From Gossypium raimondii (Eukaryota; Streptophyta; Magnoliopsida; Malvales; Malvaceae): a DNA stretch of 64,000 nucleotides. The notes beneath the pieces are model-generated. The model saw only the letters and a list, made by a program, of their open reading frames with translations. It was not told the DNA's origin and did not search any database. The translations under genes were made by a program, and so were the position numbers. Shown piece after piece: positions 1-11,406 of this stretch (positions within the stretch are counted from its first letter, which is position 1; each line of letters starts with the position of its first letter). The stretch is taken from NCBI RefSeq assembly GCF_025698545.1, contig NC_068569.1:8494001-8558000 (forward strand), read 5' to 3'.

Positions 1-1590
1 AAAACTGTAAAGTAAAACAATGCTGCTTACAGTACCCACCAAATGGTCCCATATTGCATGCATATGGTGCAGAGGCACAAAGAGCCATCATTCTAATAAA
101 TGTAATAAATATTTGAAAATGTCTAATAGAATGCAGTTAACTTAAATTTCAAAAACAGCAACCAAAGAACAAGGTCATAAAATGAAAGCATAGGGACAAA
201 GAAGATGGCAAGCATCCAGGCACAAAGGGTGATAATCGAGTTACATCATGGAGCCTAGAAAAATACCAAACTAAAGTATCCAGTATGTTTCCTTACCACA
301 CAAGGAAAACCCTCACAAGATGATACCACAATATATGAAATAGCATGGAGGTAATAAGCAGGAATTCAACAGGGTGGAATTGAAAGGGTCCTTCCAATCT
401 CGTTATTTAAATACCAAACCTCAGTTAAACACCAGAAAAGTAATTTAAAAAAAACAGAAGAAAATGAAAGAATGAAAAATGCCACAAATGTATTCAATAT
501 TTTTTCCATTCACAGAATTCATAAAAACGTAACTATAGTGGTACTATAAAACAAGAAGTTGACGAAGCACTTGAAAAGAATAAATACCAGAAAGATCATG
601 CGCAGAGGAAGTCATGAGGTAGTTGTGAAGAGAGGATAATCTGCAAACTCAAATCTGGCAGCACAACCAGCAGAATCCAGGTCAGGGCAGCAAAAAGAAT
701 CAGAGGAATTTAATCAAACCAGGAGAGCTAGAATTAATGTGAAATTTAGATATGAAGCAAAGCCTATATTAGTATATACCGAACAGCTACATTCTAAGAT
801 TCTAAATACAAGAAAGTGTTTACTTAGGCTTTGTTTGGTTGTTACTTCTACTACTTTTCCTTTTCTTCATAAAAAAATATTGAAATGAAGAAATTTCATA
901 AATGATTAAAAAGAAGAAAAACTAGACTACAACACGAATTCAAAGACACGCGTTTTCTATTAAAGTAAAACCATGTTTTCATTCTCTAAAAATTTATATT
1001 CTTAAGTTCAAATCCTTCAAAAATATCTATTTGCTTCCGCATCCGACCACTTTTGGAGGGGAAAAAAGAGTAGCAAAAGTAACAACTAAATAGTACCTCA
1101 GTGATTTGCTAATTCTTGCAAACCATCACAGGAAAGAGCGTAATTCGAGAAAACTATATCTACAAGTCAAAACAAAAGTCAATTTAGTAGAATAAGCAAC
1201 TATTCAAACGTAGATTTGAGTTAATGTTTTGTTGTAATTATGAATTAGGCAACCATACAAGCAGATTGTATCTTGGATAATAACAAAGTGACATCCATGC
1301 AAAATGAGTAAACAATTTCAAAAAGAGTAATAAAATTATGAAAAAGTTTGTAAATGAGCCCAATTACAGACCTTTTTTTTCTACCTCAAACTTTCTTAAT
1401 ATCCAAACGGAATAGGAAATTGAGGTGCGGAAGAAGAAAAACATTTCTGAGCAATTCGAATTTTAGAAGATTTAAAAAAAAAACAATAATGGAAAATTTG
1501 TGTTTCTTTGAAAAGGAGAGAATAAAAAGAGTTAATAATAATTTGAAAAGAAAGAAATGCACAGCTAGGGTTTAGCGCGAGAATCGAAAC
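1..1590. other. Left-edge noncoding stretch, possibly an intron
   Basis: No coding frame with plant-protein character is visible here. The stretch is AT-rich and contains one short inverted-repeat element (827-1097). If the leader exon proposed at about 1595-1680 is real, this is the first intron of a minus-strand gene whose coding part lies left of the window. Confidence 0.4.
827..1097. mobile_element. MITE-like inverted-repeat element, about 270 bp
   Basis: The left end reads ggctttgtttggttgttact. The reverse complement of the right end reads ggtactatttagttgttact, and the following bases (ctactctttt-like) also match the left arm. The interior is AT-rich with no ORF. This is the form of a non-autonomous DNA transposon; the 'tttgtttggttg' end is common in plant MITEs. 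The target duplication is unclear, so I do not assign a superfamily. Confidence 0.55.
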
Positions 1591-1594
1591 TTAC

Positions 1595-1680
1595 CTCAAA
1601 TAGAATCGAGAAATATTTGATTATCGTTTGTTAGTTTTTGTGTTGGGCGGAACTGAAACTGAAACTGAAATACCAATCGA
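1595..1680 (-). other. Possible 5' untranslated exon of a minus-strand gene leaving the window
   Basis: On the minus strand the sequence runs through a pyrimidine/purine-mixed leader-like segment and ends with TATTTGAG followed by GTAAGTTTCG at about 1594, a near-consensus plant 5' splice site. No ATG-led frame begins in it. The interpretation as an untranslated first exon is inference from the splice site alone. Confidence 0.3.
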
Positions 1681-1699
1681 GAAATATATGTTTGGGAAA

Positions 1700-4600
1700 T
1701 AGAATTGTTATGGTTAAGGAATTGTTGATTTATTTATTTAGTAATTTTTTGGCATGTGGGAGGAAAGTTACGCTACATTGGGGTGCACATGGGGTCTAAT
1801 TTGAATTTCCATTTTTGCCATTCTTTTCTTTCATTCTATCAAATACTTTCCATGATTTGTATTTCTAAACTATTTTTTTCATTAATTAAAATATATTATA
1901 ATACATTACATTATTAAAATTTGTTACAAAATTTTAAACATTTCATAAATGATCTTATTAAAAAAGTAAAATAATATAAATATTTAATTTTAATAATAAT
2001 AATAGTTCAAATTATAATTAATATAAATTAATAACAAAATTCAATAATTAAAAAATAAATGTATACAATTTAAATTTTAGAGATTTAAAGTATATATAAT
2101 TATTTTTCCAATATTGGAGATTAAAATAATATATAATGATTTAATATTAAGAAAAAATTAAAACTAGACTAAATGTGTACATATTTATATTTTTTTAAGT
2201 AATCTCGACTAAATCAATTATATCGATAATTATTGACATATATGATCCTTATTATATGGATGGGTATTCAATATAGATATAATTTTATAAAGAAGTTAGA
2301 TTGAATTATTTTTATTTTAAACTTTAGTTAATAAAGACATATCACAAATAATTAGCGTGCCAAATGGTAGTTTCTTAATTGTGCCACATTAGAAAGCTTT
2401 TTTTAATTGTATTTTTAAATTGTTGTATATTTTAGATTGGTTTAGAAATGTATATTTGATTTTTTTTCTCTTTCAGATAAATCTCAAATTTAAACACTTA
2501 TTTCAATTTAATGTGTAATTTAATACATGAATTTTGATTCGATGTAAATTTGCACATGAGACTTTAATTGCGACTTTAATATACACTTGAAACTTTAATT
2601 TTAATTTAATTATATGAATTTAGATGAACAAATACATCGATTTAATTTTATATAAAATTAATATATTTTGTAAATATAAAATGATGCTACGTTGATAATG
2701 ATGTTAATGGTTTTTATGAAAATTAAATCAAATCAAAATTTAATTTATAAAATTACATAAATCAAAATTCATACATCATGTTAATATTTGTTTTAGAAGA
2801 GGAGGTGAATGTTGTTTCTGCTCTAAAAAGATAATTAAGTTTATAAAAAACAATAATGTAAGAGGATGAGACTTATACTTCGAGAAGCTTTCCAATACTG
2901 CAATCAAATGGGATATAAATGCTCAATAAAATGTTTTACTAGAGTAATGGTATGTTGAAAAAAGGATACGATAAAAGTAAGCATACTCGAATATTTATAT
3001 CGATGTCTCTCTTGTTCTTTGAGGTTGAAACTATTTCAATTATATAGGATCGATTGGGACATATGCCATAATCTAATAATATTGTCTCCAACCCTTCTTT
3101 TGATATTATTGCTTGGCTTACATCGATTATTGTTAGTGAAGTTGACTATTTGCTTTCTAATTGTTATACTCCGACAAGATATTTATGAGGTTTAGGCTTT
3201 TTGAACTACAAATTCCTTTAGGTATAGGACTCATTTTGTAGATTAATATATCATATTACACTGCGCCAAAATTCACATATATTTTTTTAAAAATTATATG
3301 CATGTTTATCATTAATATTTAAGAAAAATAAATGTTAAAAGGATTAATTGAATTTTCAAATTAGAATATTTAAATATTAGTTAATGCTTGTTGAAATGTA
3401 GATTTAGAATGAAATTAAAGTTTGATGTATATAAATATATAGAGGATTGTTATATTACATTATATATGATTTTAAGTTTTGTCTTAAATTTTTAATGAAA
3501 GTTTAAATCTAATTTTTATGGGACAAATCTTAAAATTATACATGATTTTTAGTCTAATATGTAACATTGTTATATATGAATTTTAATTTTGTATAATTTA
3601 ATACATAAGAAATTAAAAGTTTGATTTTATTCAATTTTTATAGGCTACGAACATAATTATCAATATAGCATCATTTTATATTTATGTTTTATGTACACAA
3701 ATAATCACGTTTACCTAATATAAAAATAAATTGACATATTTATTTAAATGTCTATAATTGAAATAAAATTAAAATTTTATGTATATATTTAAACTAAAAT
3801 CAAAGTATTATATATATAATTACACAAAATTAAAATTCATATATCAAAATACACATTAAATCAATTTCAATATCCTGTAATATTTGGGTCAATATTATTT
3901 AATAGGCTGCTCTATATACAACAACACTTGATTATCATGGACGTGGATACACAGGATAGAAAAAGTAGTGTTAAATATTTTTAAATAGAAAAAAGCTTCG
4001 GGCAGTGAGGTGCTGACCGTTCGACAACTGGAATGAATCAGGGCCACGAAGTAAGTGGGCCCCACGGGGGTGAGAGGATGCGGTTACAGCTGACCGTCGA
4101 TGCTTGACTAAAAGTTGGTGTCAGTATCTTTTAAATTCACAAAGTACCCTTTAGACCTCATTCTTTTCCGTACTCTCTCGATCATTATTGACGAAAATTG
4201 AAAGTTTGTAATTTGAATGAACATTATTTCGGTAAATTTACCACTATAGTTAAAAGTTTAAAGTTTGTCGCCAATTAAGTATTGATATGGACTAACAATT
4301 GCTCCATGTAAATTTATTTTAATTGAGATTTCATTGAATTCTGCTATGAACTCTTTATTTTATCATTCAATTTTAAATTTTAATAATTTAAAACAAAATT
4401 TAATAAAACGGTATTAAAAATTGTAGAAAATTTTTAATTTTTTATTGGTTACGTAAATTTCTCTCCGCTAACTACAAGTAAATAAATATAAAATTAGGCC
4501 TAATAACTTATTTAACTTTCTAATTTTTAATAATAAAAGACATTTTAACTTTCATTTAATTTTTATTTTCTTAGCCTTTAAACTTGTATTTTTATCGAAT

Positions 4601-4799
4601 CATCTCAAAATAAATAAAAATATTAATTTTTTAACTTTGCTAGCCGTCAACATTCAATTAATTTTTAAAATTTAAAATTATAAAAACTCATTTTTAAATT
4701 TAAAATCATTAAAATTATTTAAAAATATAAAATTATTTTTAAATTAAAAAATAATTAAATACTAACATATCATGTACGTGAAAATCCACGTGTATGATA
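1700..4799. other. AT-rich intergenic DNA
   Basis: Mostly degenerate A/T-rich sequence. Short recurring phrases such as 'acattaaattgaaa' and 'aaattcatatat' in both orientations suggest old decayed MITEs around 2480-2780 and 3400-3870, but their ends cannot be fixed. A short GC-rich island at 3995-4130 is the only clear departure. I see no gene. Confidence 0.5.
4055..4065. promoter_or_regulatory. TCP-type palindrome GTGGGCCCCAC in a GC-rich island
   Basis: A perfect 11-bp palindrome with the GTGGGNCC core bound by plant TCP factors sits in a roughly 135-bp GC-rich island within very AT-rich DNA. The 9-mer gctgaccgt occurs on either side of it, at 4012 and 4089. No gene start is visible nearby, so its function is uncertain; it could also be transposon-derived. 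Confidence 0.3.
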
Positions 4800-6834
4800 T
4801 GTGATACCCAATTGTTGCCCGAGCCCAAAACCATTTGCACAGCCCAATAAACCAAATACATTTGGCCCAAATGGCCCAAAGTTAACCCTAGGCCACAACA
4901 TGTTTTCAGCAGCAATGGAAGCAGAAACTGCAGATCGCGCCGCTCGCACGTTCTCCATCTGCAGCAACGGCCCCATCACCCCACGTTCAGCGATTCCTCG
5001 CTTCCACCATGCATGTTCATCCTACAAATGAACCAAGAACAGTATTATAGAGGATATACAGCAAAAAAGGGGGGAGGGTTATAAAAAGCTAAGAGGATTT
5101 CTGTAACAAGGGTTAGAAAAATTTTGTATTGAAAACCATTTAAGAAAATAAAAAAGGAAAAAACAGAAAAGCAAGGATTTTGAAGGTGATTTTCTGGGTC
5201 TATTTTTCTTCTTGCTCATTGATTTCTTTTCTTCTTTTTTTTTTCCTTTGTACACCAAACAAAAATAAAAGAAAGAGGAGAAATCCTTACCAAAAGAGGC
5301 GCGCCGTCGACATCTTTAATTCTCTTCGTCTAAATCGAAGTTGGAAGGGGGGAGTTCGGCTTGAAAAACAGAGGAGAGGATGGAGCAGAGTTTGAAATGG
5401 ATTTGAACTTTTAAACATTGATGGGTTATTTGTGTTTTTAATCCTTCCATTTTATCCTATCATTTCAAAACCTTTTTTTTTTTTTCAAATTTTTCCATGA
5501 AATATCGAATCGGTTTTATTTTAGTCCAGTGCTGTGCAGTGTTTTTGGGTAATTTTCTCCTTCGGCCCTCCCCCTGTTACACGTGTTTTAAAATACTCCC
5601 TTTCTTGTTTTGATTTTCAAATTCAGCTCTCAAATTCTGTTTGTTTTTTTAACTTAATCCTTAATTTGTTATTTTTAGTTTTTTTTATTATATTGTTAAT
5701 ACTGTTTATTTAAATTATTATTACTGTATTATTATTAGTTTATTATTATTATATTATATATTATTATTATTATTATACTTACTTATATATGCGTATATGC
5801 ATATTAATACATATATATATTTTTAACGTTTTAAATATATATACTATATACATATTTTATTATTATTTTGTTTTCACAGTTTTATATATATATATACATT
5901 TATATTTCATAATCTTTATATGTTTTCCCAATTTTATAATTTATATGTTTATACAATTTTTATAACATGTACATATATATTTTATACTCTATTCAAAGCT
6001 ATTATAAATATTTTTCACGTTTTTATATTTACTAATATATTATACTTAATACTTTTTTTAAGAAATGTATGAATATATTTTATATGTATTTTATTATTGT
6101 TTTATTTTTATGACTTATGTATTCATATAGATATATGCATTAACATTTTATAATACTTATGCATTTTTCTCTTATATCCATATATATATTTGCAAAATTC
6201 GTTTATATATCATACTTATGTATACATATAATTAAAATTAAAATTTTTGTTTCATATTGCATTCACATTTTTTAACATATCTTTTAAAAATATATTTTGA
6301 TTTTGTCAAAACATTAAAATCATTTTTTTATGTTTTTTCAAAGGCTTTTAAAATAAAAATGATATTCAAAGTTAGGGATTTTCGAGGAAATTGAGTCCTA
6401 ACGTATTGGGTTCCGATTTTCTTTGTTAATTCCCAAATAACCGAGAATAGTCGTTATTCAAAATGTATAAGTGAAAATCATTTCTAGGAACTTAATTTGT
6501 TGTGTCCTAATGTATTGGGTCTCAGTTTCTTCGTCTGACTTGAATAATTGATTATCCTTTTTCAGATTTCAACATTTGAGTTTTTTAAAAAAAAAACTTT
6601 TTAACCCTCGACACCAAGACATTAAACAATAAAATTGGTACCGATTTTGGGCGTTACGAGGGTGTTAACCCTTCCTCGTACGTAACTAACTTCCGAACCT
6701 GTTTTCTCAAATTTCGTAGACCAAATTTGTTTTAAGGTGAGCTGATCACACCTAAATCACGGATCGGTGGTGACTCCAATTTTTGTTTTAAAGTCGACAA
6801 CTAAATTTTTGTTTTCAAAAAAATGGTTTCGACA
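4800..6834. mobile_element. Solo LTR of a Ty3/gypsy-type retrotransposon (fossil)
   Basis: The 2035-bp segment begins TGTGATACCC, ends in TTTCGACA (5'-TG...CA-3'), and is flanked on both sides by the same 5-bp target duplication TGATA (4795-4799 and 6835-6839). No gag-pol region follows, so this is a solo LTR left by recombination between two LTRs. The 3' part (ttgggcgttacgagggtg, then ggatcggtggtgactcc) resembles a family I remember as abundant in cotton; gypsy assignment is from memory. The intact target duplication and clear ends suggest a moderate age. It carries no working gene. Confidence 0.85.
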
Positions 6835-6839
6835 TGATA

Positions 6840-9579
6840 CATCAATAAAGTTAAAAAAATGTTTAATTTTTTTATTCATTTTAGGGTGTTTTGACAAAAA
6901 ATACAAATTCAAAAATTAAAAAAACAAAAATAAATAAATAAACAACTAAAATAATTTTTTTATAAATTTAAAAGACCAAAAAAATCATTACACTTATAAA
7001 ATTATGTGTCCTACGAAAATTGCATTGGATGTCTTTCTGTCTGTCAAACGTATATATACTCTCTTTTTTTTTTTAATTTTTAAGGAAATTAAGATTATAT
7101 GTATATGTTCGTATTAGACTTAGGAATCTAAATTACGAATGTAATAGCAAAAAAAGTTGAAATCATTCAAGAGTTCTTATTTACAAGAAAATAAATATTT
7201 CTCCTAACAATAATTCGTTAAAATAATATTTTGTTTGATTTAAAAATGATTATGATAATGAAGTTTTATTTAATTTAAAATTATTAAGAAAACTAACAAC
7301 GCCAGCATATTAACATATATTGACTTGAATTATGCTTGTATGTGGAAATAAAAGTAACATATATGGATAGACTTCAACAACGAAAATCATGATGGGTCAC
7401 ATTATAACATTTCTAGACTTAAAATGGAGAGTGTTGTTTCAACATTTATAAAAGAAATCAAATAATTAGACCTCAATAATCATGATTATTGCAGTCACTA
7501 TTATTGTTTTTAATCATAATAAATTTAATACCAAATTTTTTAGATTTATCGTAGATTTGATTTTGACGCCTTGCAATGAATAAATCATCTTGTGTGGAAG
7601 TTTGTTTATATCAAGTATCATAAATTAACCATTTTTCTTATGTGTTGGAATTTTTATCATTTTAACTGAATGATAAAGGCTTGAGACACATTTTTTTCAA
7701 TTTTTCGTGTGACATATCAAACATAATGTTGGAAAATTGTAGCTCTACTAGTGGGTTTTACCGTTAACATAAGTGTGGTATTGAAAGATATTTCATTCGA
7801 TTTGTTTGTATTTATTGCGCACATTCTTCTTGAATAAGATTAAATTCATTACATGTTGGAATGATATTTATGACTGAGAAGCTCAATATATTTTTTTTCC
7901 ATTTGATGCAAATGAAACTAATATCCATCAACATACCAATACTTGCATCTACATGATTTATTGCATCTATCTCCATTTATTAAGCCACTTCGATATGGAT
8001 GATAACGTTTTGTGCTATAATGTTTCGTTACATGGCGCTTTGCAGGGCAGCTTATATGCTTCCCATGTTATTACAAGGTAAAAATATATTTATATTTTTT
8101 ATTTGTTTAATTAGATAGAAGTAAATTTAATTGTTTAATTCAATTAATTTTGTGTAATCTTTTAAATAAAGTGTGTAATTTATTTATCTAATTCAAATGA
8201 TTTTTTTGGATGTGCTATATAAAAAATTAGAAATGTTTATTAACATAACACATATCGGATTACATTTTATAAATAACAAATCAGAATATCAACATTTCTA
8301 ATCAATAAACTAACGTAATTTATCCACGTAGTAAGAGTATCTCCAGTTCATCAAGCAACGTAGCTTTGGGTCTTGTGTTGACTAATCACATTTTCTTCTA
8401 CTACACGAAGCTTTCATTGAATGTGCAGCAAACATTAGCATTAATAAACTTGCCTTTATTGCCGTCACAATGCCTAAACCTAGCAAAAAAAAAGAAACCA
8501 ACTTCTTTAAACCCTAACAAAAAAACCTCCAAACTATCAGTTTTAAATTTAAACTTTAACATCAATTGAAGTCCACCTCCACTCTCTTGATTTTGATAAC
8601 GTTGAGAAAGGGTGTTGAGGTTAGGGTACACCATTTCATAATGTTTTAGTGATGATTCTTCAAAATTTTTTGTGAAAGAAACTTGACATCCACATTTATA
8701 AATATTGAGATTTGGGCAAAATTATTTAAATAAATATTGACACTCGTCGAACTTATTTAATTAAAAAATAATATTTTCTTAAAAATAATCTTCAAATGAT
8801 ATTTAAAACAACAATGTTGATTAAAAACCAACAACAACCATATTTATAGTAAAAAGAACCTATTGATAACTAAAAAACTCAATGATAATAGTTATAAGTT
8901 AACATATATATAGTTATTATTGTTGATGCATAATAACAAACATGGTGGTTGGTGAGTGCTCACACAATGGTGCCACTAGCCAATCAATGTGAGTTTAAAG
9001 GTTTAGGGTATGAGTAAATGGTTTGATGAGTTTTTAAAAATAAAAGCTGTTTTGAGAGAACATGGTTAATAAAATTTTTTTACATATATATCTTGAAGTA
9101 AATCTTTTGAAACAAGTGTCTGGAGAAAAGAAATAATCAGTTAAGTCATGATGGATTTTCATTACATAAACTTGAATGTAAATAGAATAGTTGCTATTTT
9201 GCTATGAAATTTGTAGGTAGAAACAATGTGACTTAACACCTCTATGAATTATACATATAAAAGATTATTGTTAATCAAGAAAACAGTAAACTCATAAGAG
9301 TAGCGTCCAACATATTTGGACAAAAAGCTCATTTGAATAAGGAACCCTGATTATAAATCAAGTAAATCTCTTATTATTATTATTTTATTTAATTGAGATA
9401 TTTGATCTGAGTGAAATTCTCAAAGCTAACAAAATTTATTATATAATTATTATATTGTTGTTATTGAAATTTTGTAATCCTACAAATAGTATTAATAATT
9501 TAACATTTGTCTCTTTTGATGTTTTTCATTTTAAAAATATAAAATAAAGATATGTATCAAACCAAATAAAATATATGCA

Positions 9580-9627
<48 letters not shown>

Positions 9628-11200
9628 AGAGTGAAATTTATTCATCGTTCATATAGACAATTAAATTCAAACTCAAACTTTTAAAATTTAAATTTCATGA
9701 CACATCGAATTTTAAAATTTATTTTAACATCTTGTCGATTAATTTCTTTTGTATTTTTTCTGTTGATTGAATGCAGTGCAACTTTTATTTATTTATGTAG
9801 GTTTTTAATTAGAGATGTATGATTCTGTCTCATGCCTACCTACAAAAAGTAACAAAATCACCCTTTAAAGGGTCTTCTTGGGACATCTTTTGTCTAATAA
9901 TAATTAATTAAAGACGTTACTAATTGTTAGGCTAATTATACACCCACCGAGTTGAGGCTCTAAACACCGGGCAGTCCCTATTCTTCAATTTAGAGAAAAT
10001 AACGAACATCCGTTGTATGCGTCGAAGGACAAGCTCCATCAACACAATAAAAGATTCAGTTCAACATCAATAGAATATTATGGTATATTGACAATTGTGT
10101 TTGTCACAACTCAAGCACAATATATTAGAAATGATTGCAAGCACTTAATACAACGAGGAAATCAGTCCCAAATGATCTAAAGCGATAAGAATAAATAGGC
10201 AAAAGAACTGAGTATCCACCAAATTAGGGAGAACGACAACAAAACCAATTCTAAAATCACTTGCAAAAGCAAAACTGCATGCATAAGTAAGACTAAAAAG
10301 CGTACTACAAGAGTAGACAAAAACTCTTAAAAGTGAAGACTTAATAACAATGGAGAAAAAAAAACATATAAAACTTAAGACAACATGAGTCCAACCAACA
10401 CAATAAAATATTTATTATTCTGAAATACTCTTAAAACAAAAATAGATTAAGAAGTCAACGAAGATATACTCACTTTCTAAAAGAAATTGCCAATGGTTGG
10501 TGGTGTTTTAACGGTGATAGGCATCGTCATTTATTCATTACAACTTGTGAAGACAACAAAGATACCTACAAAGTAGATTTACAAACTGGAAATAAAAAAG
10601 ACGCATAGAGTGAACGAGAAGACGAAAGAAAAAGAGGTTTGATGGGCAGTAGAAAAAGGCGGACGGTAACTAACTTGAAAGCTAACACCGCTACTAGACA
10701 AAAATAAAAAGATAAGAATTCGGTTCGGTAAACTTTTTCAATTAATGTGAGAATGAATTTACTTTAAAAATTAATTTTAAATTATGTAAAATTTTTTTAT
10801 ATTTTATTTAAATAATATAAAAACATCGGTGATAATGAAATTAAATAGTAGCAATTTTATCTGGAGCATGGATGGCTGTTGGATCTACTACTCCAATTCC
10901 TTCAAACTTATGTTTAACTTGAAAGGTTCAGTTATTCTTTTTGGCGTTTTAATCGGTTTTAATGAAAAAAATTCAGTATAAATATAACACCGAAAAATAA
11001 AAAGGATATAAATATAAAATTGTATTAGCTTTCATATTTAATTATTAATTTATGTAAATATAATTATTTTTGGTCTTCATAAATATAAAGTAGTTTAAAC
11101 AATTATTTATTACGTAAGCATCTATGTAAACCAGTTGATTATTATTATTATTATTATTATTAAGTTAACTAGGCAGCCATTCGAATAGGCAAAGCAAAGA
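6840..11200. other. Gene-free AT-rich region upstream of the FNR gene
   Basis: I found no credible coding exons. Short frames at 8366-8634 lack protein character. About 9,940-10,720 is less AT-rich and may be a decayed repeat, but I could not match it to a family. A TA microsatellite lies at 9582-9622. The FNR promoter should occupy the last few hundred bases. Confidence 0.5.
9582..9622. repeat. (TA)n microsatellite
   Basis: About 20 uninterrupted TA dinucleotides, preceded by 'gcaaga' and followed by 'tgatgagag'. Such tracts are usually length-polymorphic. Confidence 0.95.
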
Positions 11201-11406
11201 AAGAGGAAGAAAAGCGTCTTTTGGCAGTCGCCAAAGGATCATCGTTCGAATCATTTCATTGCTCACTCTCATCGATCAAAAATTTATTTTTAAAACCCCA
11301 CTCCCATCCTTTAAATCCTAACTCTAGAGAAGACAACTGAAACGCAAAGCAGAGATCCCCCTAAATTTGCTCTCTTCTCAAAGCATTTTTCTTTCATCTC
11401 TACTTC

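Noticed and set aside
1354-1575. 73-codon ORF (Lys/Arg-rich)
   Set aside because: Composition follows the A-rich DNA, there is no family resemblance, and it lies opposite a possible leader intron.
4770-5395. Small ORFs on both strands rich in Pro/Asn (for example CCPSPKPFAQPNKPNTFG)
   Set aside because: They lie inside the solo LTR defined by TG...CA ends and the TGATA duplication, and have no protein-family features.
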